Source of the DNA: Symbiodinium natans | Taxonomy: Eukaryota; Sar; Dinophyceae; Suessiales; Symbiodiniaceae | NCBI GenBank assembly: GCA_905221605.1 | Contig: CAJNDS010001335.1 | Location: forward strand, 442,501-505,000 | DNA: 62,500 bases | Direction: 5' to 3' | Part shown: positions 30,403-41,640 of the stretch, in pieces | Layout: each line of letters opens with the position of its first letter | Position numbering within the stretch: the stretch's first letter is position 1 | Translations under genes and position numbers: made by a program | The notes under the pieces: model-generated | Database searches by the model: none | Told to the model about the DNA's origin: nothing | The model's input: only the letters and a program-made list of their open reading frames with translations

Positions 30403-32388
30403 ACCCCAGCGACCTACCCTTTTTAGGCCTTTTTAGGCCTTTTTAACAAAAAAAACAAAGAAGGCCCAAAAGCCGCGTAGTTAATCACCGGGTAATGAAG
30501 GACAGTTACTGGGACACCCACCTCACAGACCCCGATAAGCTAACATTGGAAGAATCTACATTTTGAATCTGAAGCGGACAATGCTGTTTTTAGATGTTTA
30601 GATCAGTGTTTTTCTATGCAAATTGTGCGTTTCAAGGGCAATTAATGGTTTGTTGAGCAACTAATGTATTTATACAATTGTGTTTGTACGAGGCAAAGTA
30701 TTAATCAAATAGTGAAACATTTTTCTTGGTTCTATGCGAATTTAGCTACTAGAGTAATTATTAAGCACAGAGCCCAATTTGACTCAAGTGAATACTATTT
30801 AAAGGAGCATACTCAACCAAGATACGAAATAAACACCATTTTCAACCAAAAAATGGCAAAGTGTGCGTTTAAAGTGTAAATACTGTATTTATACAATTGT
30901 GTTTGTACTAGGCAAAGTATGCTCTCTGAAAAGTCCACTGATATACCTTATGTTTACATATTCATGAATCGTTTTTCTTTTTGAAATAATCATTTTATGC
31001 GAATTTAGCTACTAGAGTAATTATTAAGCAAATAGCCCAATTTGACTCAAGTGAATACCATATCAAGGACCATACTCAACCAAAATACGAAAGAAGCACC
31101 ATATTCAACCAAAATATGGCAAAGTGTGGTTTAAAGGGCAAATAGTGCTTTGTTGAGCAACTAATGCATTGAAACAGTTGTGTTTATACCAGGCAAAGTA
31201 TTATTGAAGTACTATCTGCAAAGTCAAATGAAACACCTTATGTTTACATATTCATGAAACAATTTTTTTGAAGTATTCATTCTATGCGAATTTAGCTACT
31301 ACAGGAATTCTTAAGCAAATAGCCGAATTTGACTCAAGTGAATACTATTTAAAGGACCATACTCAACCAAATACGAAACAAACACTTGCGGAAATGGAAA
31401 CGGTTCTACCTACATAACAATGAGACAAAGATTGCTGAAGTATTCACTAAAGACCACTTATATACTATGTCTGAAAAGCACAATTTGCATGAGCAAGCTT
31501 AAAGATGCACAATAATGGAAATAGAAGCGGTTCTACTTACATAACGATGAAACAAAGATGTCTGAAGTACTCAATAAAGACCACATATATACTATGCTTG
31601 AAAAACGCAACTTGCACAATCAGGCTTAAAATGTATTCCTGGACGAGTAGGAGTCACTTTTTAAGCAAACAATTCTAAGCAATAAATGCTTTTTCTCAAG
31701 ACAAGTATTGCAAATGCTGCTTCTAGATAATTAATCGCATTTACCAGGCAAATATTATCCATGCGAATTGAGCTACCAGAGCACCAAGTAATGGCTGAAT
31801 AAGGCCTACTACACTTGAGTACAACCAAAAGATGCACTAAACACTAGCGGCTCTACTTACATAATAACGAAACAAATAGTTCTGAAGCACTAGAAAGACC
31901 ACTTGTATACTAAAGCACAATTAGCATAAGCACACTTAAAAATGCGTAGTTGTTGCCTCGTGACCGTGAAGGCGAACCAAAAAGCCAAAATACCAAAACC
32001 AAAAAACCAAAAATACCAAAACCAAAAAAACCAAAAAAAAACAATACCAAAAAAACCAAAAACACCAAAAAAAACAATTTTCCGGGACTCTCAGGAAATC
32101 CCTATGAGGCTTCTCCAAGAGTCCCGGAAAATTGTTTTTTTTGGTATTTTTTGGTTTTTTTGGTTTTGGTTTTTTTGGTTTTTTTGGTTTTGGTTTTTTT
32201 GTTTTTTTTGGTTTTGGTTTTTTGGTTTTTTTGGTTTTGGTATTTTTGGTTTTTCTACTGTCCCGTGTATGCGATTTTAGTTGTATTTTAGTCTACGCCC
32301 TAGGAAATACGCTATATTGCACACCGAGTTTGCTTGCAGTGCAGCTGGGTGACTTGAGACAAGGCGAAAAAGGGTAGGTCACTGGGGG
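30403..32388. mobile_element. 2-kb AT-rich element with terminal inverted repeats
   Basis: Left end CCCCAGCGACCTACCCTTT and right end AAAGGGTAGGTCACTGGGG are inverted repeats (21 bases with the extra TT/AA, one mismatch). Both sides are TA microsatellite. Inside are three diverged copies of a 260-290-base unit (TATGCGAATTTAGCTACTA at 30732, 30996 and 31282), three copies of a 120-base unit near 31400, 31510 and 31850, and a long hairpin. No transposase frame, so probably non-autonomous. The ends resemble family T2. Confidence 0.8.
31975..32262. repeat. long imperfect hairpin in the AT-rich element
   Basis: Arms 32067-32091 and 32118-32142 are a perfect 25-base inverted repeat containing TTTTCCGGGACTCT around a 26-base loop. 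Outward it extends as CCAAAA runs on the left and TTTTGG runs on the right. Open frames here are low-complexity artefacts. Confidence 0.88.
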
Positions 32389-32545
32389 GGGGGGGGGGGG
32401 GGTACCATATATATATATATATGTACATATATACATACAGATAAATAAATAAATAAAAATAAATAGATAAATAAATATCTATATACATATATATATATAT
32501 ATATATTTATATTTATTTATTTATTTATATTTATATTTATACACA
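32384..32545. repeat. poly-G run and AT microsatellites
   Basis: About 19 G, then (TA)n, (AAAT)n and (TTTA)n. Confidence 0.95.
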
Positions 32546-32885
32546 TATTGCTTTCGTTGCTTATTTATTTATTAATCTATAGTTGTATCTTGTTAAGTTT
32601 AATGGGCTAGCAGGATTAAGAGCCCCTTGTAGGGGTCCAGCTCCAATATTCAATATGGTTCGGGCTTAGGGGTTTAGGGGTAGGGGCTTAGGGGATTTCG
32701 GTTTTGGGGCTGGGGGTTTGGGGATTTGGGGTTTGGTTTTGGGGCTTACGTTTGATTTAGGTGTCTAGTGTTTGGAGCTTAAGGGGTCATCTAGGGGGTG
32801 GGGAGCATCTAAATCTCAAAGACCATACCCGAAACCCCTCAAAGTGCTTTAAGGTTTAGGGTTTAGGGCCCCCCACCCGAAAAAA

Positions 32886-32982
32886 CTAGGCCCAAGAGTA
32901 AGAGGATGCCCTTTTGGTTTAAAGGGGCTAAAAGGGAATCTAAACCCTAAACAAGGGATTAAGGGCCTACTCTGGGTCCTAG
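32886..32982 (+). mobile_element. family T2 element
   Basis: CTAGGCCCAAGAGTAAGAGG to CTACTCTGGGTCCTAG. The internal GTAAGA is a consensus-type donor; it ends in TAG. Confidence 0.75.
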
Positions 32983-33610
32983 AAAAGCTAGATCCACGAA
33001 TTCCAAAAACCACAAGTGGCACCTCCTGGCGGGCTCAGGACGCGGAGGAGGAGGAACCTCCTGTGTTGGAGCAGTCAGTGCCAAACCCCACATTGCCTAA
33101 ACCCAAATTGCCTGAACCCTAAACCCTGAACTCCCAAACCCCAAGGGAATTTGATTGGGATTCTAGACCATGCGCGCATCAAGGCTTAGGGTTTAGGGTT
33201 TCGGGTTTAGGGCGGCTAAGTTTCTAGGACCGGGGTTCACAGAAAAGTTTAAGGTTCATTGTCCATCTACGTCCAGTGGGGCTCGGACAATTTTGCTTCC
33301 ACAAATAGCCTTTAAACCCTAAACACTGATCCCAAACGCCCCAGAACCAAAAAACAACGAAAGAGCTCCGAGCGATTTTCTGGAAGCTGAGTCCGTGAGG
33401 GTTGTTTTGGAAAACTTGACCCTGTAGTGAAATGCAATACGAAGAGAGTTAGGGCTCAAGGTTTACGGTTTAAGACTTACGGTCTAAAGTTTAGGGAACC
33501 TGCCCAATGAGATGAAAGGCATTCTGTGGGCTCTTACATGCGGGGGGAGCAGAGGCCATGGAGATCCCCTTGCTAAGCTCAAAGAACTTACGGCCAGGGC
33601 TTAGGACACC
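32983..33610. other. unique spacer, no decided exon
   Basis: Short drifted repeats only; several competing frames. Confidence 0.45.
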
Positions 33611-33616
33611 CTGGGC

Positions 33617-33726
33617 CCTAAACCCTAAACCCTAAACCCTAAACCCTAAACCCCTAAACCCCTAAACCCTAAACCCTAAACCCTAAACCCTAAGCCCTAA
33701 GCCCTAAACCCTAAACCCTAAACCCT
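33617..33726 (-). repeat. CCCTAAA tract
   Basis: About 15 heptamers with CCCCTAAA octamers and CCCTAAG variants. Confidence 0.97.
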
Positions 33727-33850
33727 CTTACAGGCTTGCAATACCGGTTTGTCATCCTTGGGTCTTCCTCCCTGGGCATTCTTCAGCCGCGCCTGCGCCC
33801 TCGGGGGTCCGGTAGGCAAGACTGTCGTCACCGGGCTCTCCACCACACCT

Positions 33851-33900
33851 AGGGTTTAGGGTTTAGGGTTTAGGGTTTAGGGTTTAGGGTTTAGGGTTTA
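33851..33900 (+). repeat. TTTAGGG tract
   Basis: Seven heptamers; brackets a 120-base island with the previous tract. Confidence 0.97.
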
Positions 33901-34205
33901 TCGCTCGAAACCCTATATAAACCCTATGCAAAACCTAAGCCCTCGAAACCCGACAAGTCCTGTAAACTCCCCCCCCCCAAAAAAAAAAGACAAAAAAAAA
34001 CAAAACGCTCTAGAAAGCCTCTTATACCCGAATCCTCCCCTAGTCGGGGGTAGAGAGCTTGTGACTTCGAGCATTTAGGCTCACGGTTTGGGCTTGAGAA
34101 GAAGCAAAAGAGCGTCTTGTTCCTCGCACCCCTCAACTCTGAACCCTGAACCCTAGACCCTAAAGCGCAAAACCCTAAACCTCCGAAACCCTAAACCTCC
34201 TCAAC

Positions 34206-34380
34206 CCTAAACCCTAAACCCTAAACCCTAAACCCTAAACCCTAAACCCCGAAGGGGTTCGGGATTTAGGATTCCGGACTCAAGGGGGGGGTTTAGGGTT
34301 CAGGGTTCAGGGTTTAGGGTTTAGGGTTCAGGGTTTAGGGTTTAGGGCTAGGATTCAGACCCTGAACCCTAAACCCTGAA
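34206..34380. repeat. CCCTAAA tract facing a TTTAGGG/TTCAGGG tract
   Basis: CCCTAAA at 34206-34250 and TTTAGGG/TTCAGGG at 34288-34350 with a 40-base centre. Confidence 0.9.
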
Positions 34381-34779
34381 CCAAAAGCCCTGGATGCTGC
34401 AGTCTCTACAGCTTACCGAAGTACCTGGGGCCCATAGGACAACATAGGCCCAAAGCCAATGCTCCGAGCTACTGTTGAGTGTGTTCGGATTTAGGGTGTA
34501 GGCTTCGGGGTTTTTGGGGGTTGCGGGTTGAGGGGTTTAGGGTTTCGGCTTGAGGGTCTAGAGTTTAGGGGAATTCAACCACCAACACCCCAAAATCTAA
34601 CTCACTCCTCTAAATCGTTAAACTCTACACCCCTAAATCCTCAAACCCTAAACCCAAAACCCCAAACTTCCTAAAACTCCCCAGCCAACGGCAAGATCTC
34701 TTGGGGCTCAGGACCTTGGACGACCAACTGTTGGCGAACATGCCCTGTGCAGAAACATCCCTCAACCCTATAAACCCTG

Positions 34780-34872
34780 ACCCTAAACCCTAAACCCTAA
34801 ACCCTAAACCCTAAACTTTAAACCCTAGACCCTAGACCCTAAACCCTAAACCCTAAACCCTAAACCCTGCAG
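34780..34872 (-). repeat. CCCTAAA tract ending in an acceptor-like CTGCAG
   Basis: Twelve heptamers that end CCCTGCAG just before a predicted plus-strand exon. Confidence 0.96.
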
Positions 34873-34960
34873 AAGCGCCCTCTGGGGCGCCTGGTTGCGC
34901 CATGGCAAGGCAAACCCGGTCAGCGGGCCGGTGGCCCACCTGGGCGCAGCAGGGCTTGGG
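34873..34960 (+). CDS. exon between convergent tracts
   Basis: After AACCCTGCAG: one base, then 29 codons (WLRHGKANPVSGPVAHLG within) to GGG|GTGGGTTTAG. Phase 0 at the end. The model case of CCCTAAA, AG, exon, GT, TTTAGGG. Unknown protein. Confidence 0.5.
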
Positions 34961-35060
34961 GTGGGTTTAGGGTTTAGGGTTTAGGGTTTAGGGTTTAGGG
35001 CTTAGGGTTTAGGGTTTAGGGTTTAGGGTTTAGGGCTTAGGGCTTAGGGCTTAGGGTCTA
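34961..35060 (+). repeat. TTTAGGG tract with CTTAGGG block
   Basis: About 14 heptamers, starting at the donor of the previous exon. Confidence 0.97.
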
Positions 35061-35317
35061 GGGTTGAGGGGTTAGGGAAGTTTAGGGAAGTTTAGGGAAG
35101 TTTAGCGAAGTTTACGGATGAGGCTTTAGGGCCGAGGGCGTAGTTAGGGTCAAGGGTGTTGGCAGGGTTTAGGGTGTCGTTTGGTAGGGCTCAGGGTTTA
35201 GGTGTAGTTAGAGTTTGGGGTTTAGGGCGCACACACGTCGCTATGCAGCCATACTTCCTGGTCCGAAGGCTATCGGGCCACCTCAACTCATGAGGGCTTC
35301 GGCATCTGCCCACCCAG

Positions 35318-35426
35318 CTGCGGGGTTCTGGGTTGCTGAACTCGTAGATCTCAACCCGCCAACTCATCTCAAGTCCTCCTCCTTCAAATCGAAGAGGAGG
35401 AAAACCTGCCGAGCCACCAGTCGCAA
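35318..35426 (+). CDS. exon, phase-linked to the next
   Basis: Acceptor CATCTGCCCACCCAG; 109 bases open (PPTHLKSSSFKSKRRKTC within), donor CGCAA|GTGATA in phase 2. Basic, serine-rich C-terminal part. Unknown protein. Confidence 0.55.
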
Positions 35427-35486
35427 GTGATAATCTACCAGTGCTTGCAGTGACCTGCGCGAGCCTACTGATATCCTACCCCCTAG
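35427..35486 (+). other. 60-base intron without repeats
   Basis: GTGATAATC to ATATCCTACCCCCTAG, a clear pyrimidine tract. It shows that ordinary introns coexist with repeat-filled ones. Confidence 0.5.
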
Positions 35487-35575
35487 CTCAGAACATACGC
35501 TCCGAAACTACGAATCGCCAATGACAACAGGAAGCTTCACACCCAGCTTGCCCTCAAAAGTCCCATACCCTGCAA
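35487..35575 (+). CDS. exon, phase-linked to the previous
   Basis: In the joined frame (AA|C) it reads SEHTLRNYESPMTTGSFT and further, ending in phase 1 at GCAA|GTAAGA, a strong donor. Open for all 89 bases. Confidence 0.55.
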
Positions 35576-35579
35576 GTAA

Positions 35580-36013
35580 GATGCCAGCCTCTTAACAAGC
35601 AACAATGCAAAGGTCCTCTTGAGGCAAAGAGGGCTAGGAGTGGGGGTGGTGCAAACATGCTAGGCACCCTAGCATGAAGCCCTCAGTATCCTAAACCCTA
35701 AACCCCAATCCCCAAACCCTAATCCCGAAACCCAAACCACTGCGGCGCGATGGTTCCGAATCACGGAGAAACAGAAGCAAGACGTGAAAGAGTGACTAGA
35801 ACAGCAGCTTAGGATTTAGGGTTTAGGGTTTCAGGTTCAGGCACCCATAAAGGTAGTCCCCCTTGGGAGCATGCTGAATGTCTTGGGCCTAAGACATGGG
35901 GGCACCGGGCCGCAAATAGTGTCTCCAGTAAAGCTAGTCCCAAGAGTAACCTGGGAGGAACAAAGGGTTTCGGGTCTAGGGCTTAATGGGTTTAAGTAGG
36001 GTTTAGGGCTGTG
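35580..36013. other. intron and island, weak candidate
   Basis: 35747-35805 reads FRITEKQKQDVKE then a stop on the plus strand but lacks a clear acceptor; it may be the terminal exon of the preceding pair. Confidence 0.3.
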
Positions 36014-36097
36014 GCTAGGTATAGGAGGGGTGTCCTTCTTGGCTTAACTCTAAGGGAAACTTAAACAAGGGGACTACGGGCCTACTCCGGGTCCTAG
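36014..36097 (+). mobile_element. family T2 element
   Basis: GGCTAGGTATAGG to CTACTCCGGGTCCTAG with GGGTGTCCTTCTTGG. Confidence 0.65.
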
Positions 36098-36384
36098 AAA
36101 GCTCAAGACCCCGCATCTCAGCACCGGGCAGCCGCCCACGCCTGACGTCTGCGGTTTTGTTAGCTTCTAAGCATGGCGAGAGGGCCCTCCCCCAACCCCG
36201 GGATGTCAACCCGACAAGTACAAACCACTCAAACCCAAAGCCCCCCAACACATCAGCCCTCAACCCCTAGACCCGCCGGTTTAGTTTGCGCCGCCCAGTG
36301 CGGCGAAAGCTTACGTGCGCAGCATGCGCGCCCCCGAACACTCTGGAGCGGAACCTACGAGATGGTCCAGAAGTCAAGTTGCCA

Positions 36385-36645
36385 AGTAGCCCAAACCCCC
36401 AAACCCACAAACCCCTAAACCCCCAAAACCCCAAAACCAAAGCCCCTAAATAACCCCCAAACCCCTACTAAACTACTAAACCCCTAAACCCCTAAAGCCC
36501 TAAACCCCTGAACCCCTGAACCCCTAAGCCCCAAACCCCTAAACCCCTGAACCCCCTAAACCCCCAAACCCCTAAGCCCCTAAGCCCCCAAACCCCCAAA
36601 CCCCTAAACCCCTAAGCCCCAAACCCCTAAACCCTACACTCTAAG
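36385..36645 (-). repeat. octamer CCCCTAAA array
   Basis: Unlike other tracts the unit is mainly eight bases (CCCCTAAA, CCCCCAAA, CCCCTGAA). Confidence 0.93.
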
Positions 36646-36848
36646 CCCTAAAGCCTCCCAAACTGGAGACCCCCCCGCATCACGGGAATGCGCCTCCGAG
36701 GGACGCCACAGGGAGAGCTCCGGAAGAGCCTCTCATGGTGACAGTCTACGGTTTAGGGTTTAGGGTCTAGGGTCTAGGGTTTAGGGTTTGTCGGATCTAG
36801 AGTGCAGATCCGAGTAAACGGCCTCTTTAGTGCTTCCAGGCTCTGTAA

Positions 36849-36970
36849 GGTTTAGGGTTTAGGGTTTAGGGTTTAGGGTTTAGGGTTTAGGGTTTAGGGT
36901 TTAGGGTTTAGGGTTTAGGGTTTAGGGTTTAGGGTTTAGGGTTTAGGGTTTAGGGTTTAGGGTTTAGGGG
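36849..36970 (+). repeat. long perfect TTTAGGG tract
   Basis: About 17 perfect heptamers. Confidence 0.98.
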
Positions 36971-37189
36971 GTTTCGTATATAGGGTGTAGGGTTTGGGGT
37001 GTATAGGGATCCGAAACCCGAAGCCCTTAGCCCTTAGCCGTTAACCACTAGTTACAGGGGCTCAAAGCCCTGGCGCCTCGCTTGGTGGCGTCCACTCCGC
37101 TACTCGTGGGGCTGCCACGCCCTCACGCAGCTTCTCCTGGACACACAGCTGCAAGCTGAAGGTTGGGCTTAGGGTTCTGTGGGGTTTGG

Positions 37190-37291
37190 GTTTAGGGTTT
37201 AGGGTTTAGGGTTTAGGGTTTAGGGTTTAGGGTTTAGGGTTTAGGGTTTAGGGTTTAGGGTTTAGGGTTTAGGGTTTAGGGTTTAGGGTTT
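37190..37291 (+). repeat. TTTAGGG tract
   Basis: About 14 perfect heptamers. Confidence 0.98.
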
Positions 37292-37567
37292 TTAGTTCTG
37301 GATCCCAACAGCCTGCGACACAGGACACGGCGCTACTGGCCCCCGCCCTGGCCGAGGGGTCGTAGGATCCGCCCTGCTGGAGGGGAGTTCCTACTCCTGC
37401 CAACAAAAGCCCTGAACTCTAAACCCCTAAACCCTAAACCCCTACACCCCGAAAACCTTAACCCCTAAACCCTTCCTAAACAACCCCACCGTGGCAGGTG
37501 CTGGTCCAGACCTGAAATCTGTGCTGCAGGGCTGGAATTCGGCGAATGCTACTTAAGGGGGTGGGGA

Positions 37568-37629
37568 GTTTAGGGTTTAGGGTTTAGGGTTTAGGGTTTA
37601 GGGTTTAGGGTTTAGGGTTTAGGGTTTAG
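37568..37629 (+). repeat. TTTAGGG tract
   Basis: Eight to nine perfect heptamers. Confidence 0.98.
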
Positions 37630-37730
37630 ACCCACATACGCAATAACCCTCAAAGCACCAAGACCCAACCCAAAACCCATCACCTCCCAAACAGTGCCCC
37701 AGGACGCAGAATGCTGCAGACTCTGTAAAC

Positions 37731-37851
37731 CCATATGGGGGTTTCCGAGAATGGGGGTACCCGCTTTGGGGGCCCTTTAAGGGGCTTCTATTCTACTTGG
37801 GGCATAAACGGGGTCCCCAAACCCTAAACCCTAAACCCTGAACCCTAAACC
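37731..37851 (+). mobile_element. family T4 element ending in a telomeric tract
   Basis: CATATGGGGGTTTCCGAGA at left, CTTCTATTCTACTTGGGGC in the centre; the right terminal repeat is replaced by CCCTAAA units. Confidence 0.65.
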
Positions 37852-37959
37852 CACATAGGCCAGAGGACCTCCAGAAGGGCGTTGCGGTGCATGACCTCGC
37901 CTCGGGGTGCGACAAAGCTCAGATTCGGGACTAGGAGGGACCTTAACAACCCTTTAGGG

Positions 37960-38235
37960 CTTAGGGTTTAGGGTTTAGGGTTTTAGGGTTTTAGGGTTTA
38001 GGGTTAGGGTTATAGGGTTATAGGGTTATAGGGTTAAGGGTTAAGGGTTAAGGGTTAAGGGTTAAGGGTTAAGGGTTAAGGGTTAAGGGTTAAGGGTTAA
38101 GGGTTAAGAGTTAAGGGTTAAGGGTTAGGGGTTAAGGGTTAAGGGTTAAGGGTTAAGGGTTAAGGGTTTAGGGTTTAGGGTTTAGGGTTTAGGGTTTAGG
38201 GTTTAGGGTTTAGGGTTTAGGGTTTAGGGTTTAGG
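37960..38235 (+). repeat. array with a TTAAGGG block
   Basis: TTTAGGG, then TTATAGGG x3, about 20 TTAAGGG, then 10 TTTAGGG. The TTAAGGG block (about 38030-38165) is the longest homogeneous variant seen. Confidence 0.98.
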
Positions 38236-38370
38236 GGATATCATCCTCTTGAGCCCAATAAGGGAAAATAGAACATGTCCCAAGGGCCTACCCAGGGGCT
38301 TCGGGCTTTTGGGTTTAGGGCTTTGGGGCAATTAGACTTTGGCTTAGTGGATTTGCTTTGAGCATGACTT

Positions 38371-38475
38371 CGGGGGTACCCTTTCATGTGCCCCCCAAAT
38401 ACGATAATCCCTACTATTTGTTAAGACCCTCCGCACAGGGTCCCCCCCCAATCTTCGGAAACCCCCATATCCCAA
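38371..38475 (-). mobile_element. diverged family T4 element
   Basis: GGGGGTACCCTTTCATG, ATAATCCCTACTATTTG and TTCGGAAACCCCCATATC match T4 parts. Confidence 0.55.
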
Positions 38476-38906
38476 TGAATTCCGACTTCACCACTGTCTG
38501 TGAAAGTGTCTTCTGTCAGTCACACCTGTGCTTCAATGTCGAAAACTGGCGTTTTCGGATTTAGGGATTTTGGGGTTTAGGGCTCTACTAGGGGTGTAGG
38601 GTTTTACGGACGGGGCCAAACGAAGGTGCGCAGGCCGGACCATAATAAATATGCTGATCGCGATGTCAAGCGTAAGCATCATGTGTCGAGAAGATGGTGC
38701 TGCAGGTACAACTACACTCTATGGTAACTGTCCATTCCACTGCTGGCCAAGCCAATAACACCCAAGCCTTTCAGCCCTGAACCAGACAAAGGCCCAAACC
38801 CTACGCCCGAAACCCTATGAATTCTAAACCCAATTCCTCAACTATGAGCCCCAAACCCTGAAATAGACATAGTCAAGGAGCCTCGAAACCTGAAACCTCT
38901 ACCAGG
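38476..38906. other. unique spacer, no decided exon
   Basis: Non-repetitive, with several short frames on both strands. Confidence 0.4.
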
Positions 38907-38973
38907 CACAAACGGATAACCGTTTTGATTTAAAGGGGCGAATAAGGGAACCTAAACCTACTCTGGGTCCTAG
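38907..38973 (+). mobile_element. truncated T2 right half
   Basis: GGATAACCGTTTTGATTTAA, GAATAAGGGAACC and CTCTGGGTCCTAG, then a telomeric tract. Confidence 0.6.
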
Positions 38974-39119
38974 TTGAGGGTTTAGGGTTTAGGGTTGAGG
39001 GTTCAGGGATTCTTGGGCTCGGGGATCAATTTGGGAAACCCTAAGCCCTAAACCCTATTTGGGGTTCGGGGGTCCTTGAGCTGTAGACCTTATATCCACC
39101 CTGCACCCGAAGCCCTAAA

Positions 39120-39300
39120 CTCCTACACGCGTAGGGTTTAGGGGTTTAGGGCTTTAGGGTTTAGGGGTTGTAGGGGCTCAGGGTTGAGGCGTTTAAGGGT
39201 TTAAGGGGTTCAGGTTTAGGGGTAAACCCTAACACTAAACCCTAAACCCTATAAACTCTATAAACTCTATAAACCCTAAACCCTCTAGCCTCAAGCCCAA
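39120..39300. repeat. head-to-head degenerate tracts
   Basis: TTTAGGGG-type units end in GGGGTAAACCCTAACAC at about 39217-39235 and continue as CCCTAAA and CTCTATAAA units. Confidence 0.8.
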
Positions 39301-39979
39301 TTCAAGAACCAGATCCGAAGTGAGGCCCAGGAGGCTCAGCCGATCCCTCAGTCTCTTCACGGTCGCCTGCCAAGGGTTTGGGGGCCTCTGGGCGGGGGGT
39401 CCCTGGGTTTAGGGTTTAGGGTTTAAGGTTTAGGATACGTGCTTAAACAGCTGGGGCAAGCATAGCAAGAATAGCAACCAGCACTGTGAGCCCGAAGTGT
39501 ATGTGACGAGATCACGCGGAAGAGCGAGTGTGCTGGGTTGAACAAGTGATAACCAGTAGGTCGTTCAGGAATTCACAATGCCCAACCCTCTAAACCATTG
39601 AACCCCGAAACACAAGACCATGAACCCTAGCTAACCCCTTAACCCTCAACACTGTACCCTACAACCTACACCCGAACCCCAAATCGGGCCTTGCTGCCGT
39701 CGTCGGCTGCCACGCTGGCCCCCGCCGCGGCTGTGTCTCCGTGGGTGGAGACAGCGCGGGACCTGCACTCAACAGTGCACTTAGGTTGTGAGGACTTCGG
39801 GTTTAGGGCTGAGGGTTTGGGGTTTCGGGTTTAGGGTTTGCGGCTTAGGGTTTATAGGGGTTAGAGGAAAGTTTCGCGTTGCGAGACAGTACAAATCCCC
39901 AAATGCATAGACCAGTCGGAAAGTTGCGGACTGCTTGTCAGTGCTTACTTTTGCTTTGGGAAATGTGCGTTCCACTCAG

Positions 39980-40006
39980 ATGGGATTTGCGGCTTATGAG
40001 ATTGAA
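39980..40006 (+). CDS. short exon candidate
   Basis: Acceptor GTGCGTTCCACTCAG, nine codons MGFAAYEIE, donor GAA|GTGTGG. Its phase does not fit the next exon, so an exon or boundary is missing. Confidence 0.35.
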
Positions 40007-40114
40007 GTGTGGTTTTGCTTCTTAAAACATGCACGTCTTTGTATCTATTTCGTTTTTCCTGGGAACATGCCGTTGTGCTGTGCTGCTTTCGTACTTGCGT
40101 TTTGGCGAACGCAG

Positions 40115-40197
40115 GTGCTTACGCTGGAGTATTTGCTGGCCATGATCACTCTGGAGCTAGGAGGCTGACCAAATTTGGTGGTCCCCTGCCACGGAAA
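40115..40197 (+). CDS. exon, phase-linked to the next
   Basis: Acceptor TTTTGGCGAACGCAG; two bases then 27 codons (GVFAGHDHSGARRLTKFG within) to AAA|GTATGT, a strong donor. Phase 0 end. Unknown protein. Confidence 0.58.
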
Positions 40198-40247
40198 GTA
40201 TGTGACTTCGTCCTAAATGCATAGCGACGGGCACCGAACGTCTGTAG

Positions 40248-40343
40248 ATGTTGCATGGATGCCTTTCGCCCACGGACATCCATACTTGTGGTGTGTTGTT
40301 TCCCAAGCGAGATGCACATTTCATCCGCAGGGTGGGGCAGGGG
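40248..40343 (+). CDS. exon following 40115-40197
   Basis: Acceptor CCGAACGTCTGTAG; 32 codons in phase 0 (LSPTDIHTCGVLFPKRDA within) to GGG|GTAATC. An earlier donor (GTGTGT) is possible. The 50-base intron before it has no repeats. Confidence 0.52.
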
Positions 40344-40674
40344 GTAATCTCAAGAACCCCCCCCCCCCCCGCCCACAATCCGAAAAGTCAAAAATCAACG
40401 AGTCAAAACAACTTCAAAACCCCAATGGATTGCACAAAAACACTAAAAAGTCTGCAAACCCCGAACCCCATGCACACGGCCCTAAACTGCAAATCCCCTC
40501 CCTCTCCCCGCACACCCCGAAACCCTAGTCCTAAACCCTCAACCCCAAACCCTAGCCCTATAAACCCTAAACCCTAAAGCCTAACCCTAAACCCGAAACC
40601 CCAGAGCTTCCGGCCGTGCGGACATCGGCGCCGTCCCAGCGCCCTTCGCCTGCACCTCAAGAACATGGGATTTG

Positions 40675-40772
40675 GAGGTTTAGGGTTTAGGGTTTAGGGT
40701 TTAGGGTTTAGGGTTTAGGGTTTAGGGTTTAGGGTTTAGGGTTTAGGGTTTAGGGTTTAGGGTTTAGGGTTT
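40675..40772 (+). repeat. long perfect TTTAGGG tract
   Basis: About 13 perfect heptamers. Confidence 0.98.
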
Positions 40773-41105
40773 CGGGCCACTAGAGCGACAAGGGGCCCAA
40801 AGGGTTGAGAAGTTAGCCAGGTATGTAGGTTGAAGGGTTTTGGCAGTTGACGGCGTTGCGGCCCGAAAACTCTAAATTCCAAGCCTTAAACTCAAAGCCT
40901 TCTCTGGCCTCAAAAACATCCTGACACCAATCCTGAAGAAGCCTTTTAAAGGGGGTTTAGGGTTTGGGGTTTCGGGTTTAAATTTTAAGGTTTAGGGTTT
41001 AGGGTTTAGGGGCTTCAAGAGGCGAGGAAGAAGTCCGCAACCCAGTGTGTCCAACCAGGCAGGCTTCGATGGTTTTGCGGGTTAACCGTGAACTTAACAC
41101 CCCTG

Positions 41106-41250
41106 AACCCCTATCCCTAAACCCTAAATCCTAAACCCTCAATCCTAAACCCTCAATCCTAAACCCTCAATCCTAAACCCTAAATCCTAAACCCTAAATC
41201 CTAAACCCTAAATCCTAAACCCTAAATCCTAAACCCTAAACCCTAAACAC
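41106..41250 (-). repeat. alternating CCCTAAA / TCCTAAA 14-base repeat
   Basis: About nine copies of a higher-order dimer (AATCCTAAACCCTA, with AATCCTAAACCCTC). Confidence 0.95.
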
Positions 41251-41335
41251 TGTAAGGCGCGCCTCGCGCACTTCCAGGAGTTGCCTCAGCCTCAGCCCCA
41301 GCTTGAGGTGATGTTTTTGTTTGGTTTAAGGCTTG

Positions 41336-41640
41336 GGTTTAGGGTTTAGGGTTTAGGGTTTAGGGTTTAGGGTTTAGGGTTTAGGGTTTAGGGTTTAGGG
41401 TTTAGGGTTTAGGGTTTAGGGTTTAGGGTTTAGGGTTTAGGGTTTAGGGGTTAGGTTTTAGGGTTTAGGGTTTAGGGTTTAGGGTTTAGGGTTTAGGGTT
41501 TAGGGTTTAGGGTTTAGGGTTTAGGGTTTAGGGTTTAGGGTTTAGGGTTTAGGGTTTAGGGTTTAGGGTTTAGGGTTTAGGGTTTAGGGTTTAGGGTTCA
41601 GGGTTTCGGGTTTAGGGTCGAGGGGTTTAGGGTTTAGGGT
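41336..41640 (+). repeat. very long TTTAGGG tract
   Basis: About 40 heptamers with a single GGTTAGG slip near 41450 and variants at the right edge. One of the two longest here. Confidence 0.98.

Noticed and set aside
30664-30879. 71-codon open frame in the AT-rich element
   Set aside because: Lies in an internal repeat whose other copies are not open; no family resemblance.
30884-30920. Spliced-leader-like sequence
   Set aside because: I looked for the dinoflagellate leader core (CCATTTTGGCTCAAG) and found no match; the nearest strings are unrelated.
31936-32377. 110-codon open frames rich in Phe/Gly/Trp or Lys/Pro/Asn
   Set aside because: Both arms of a CCAAAA/TTTTGG hairpin; compositional artefact.
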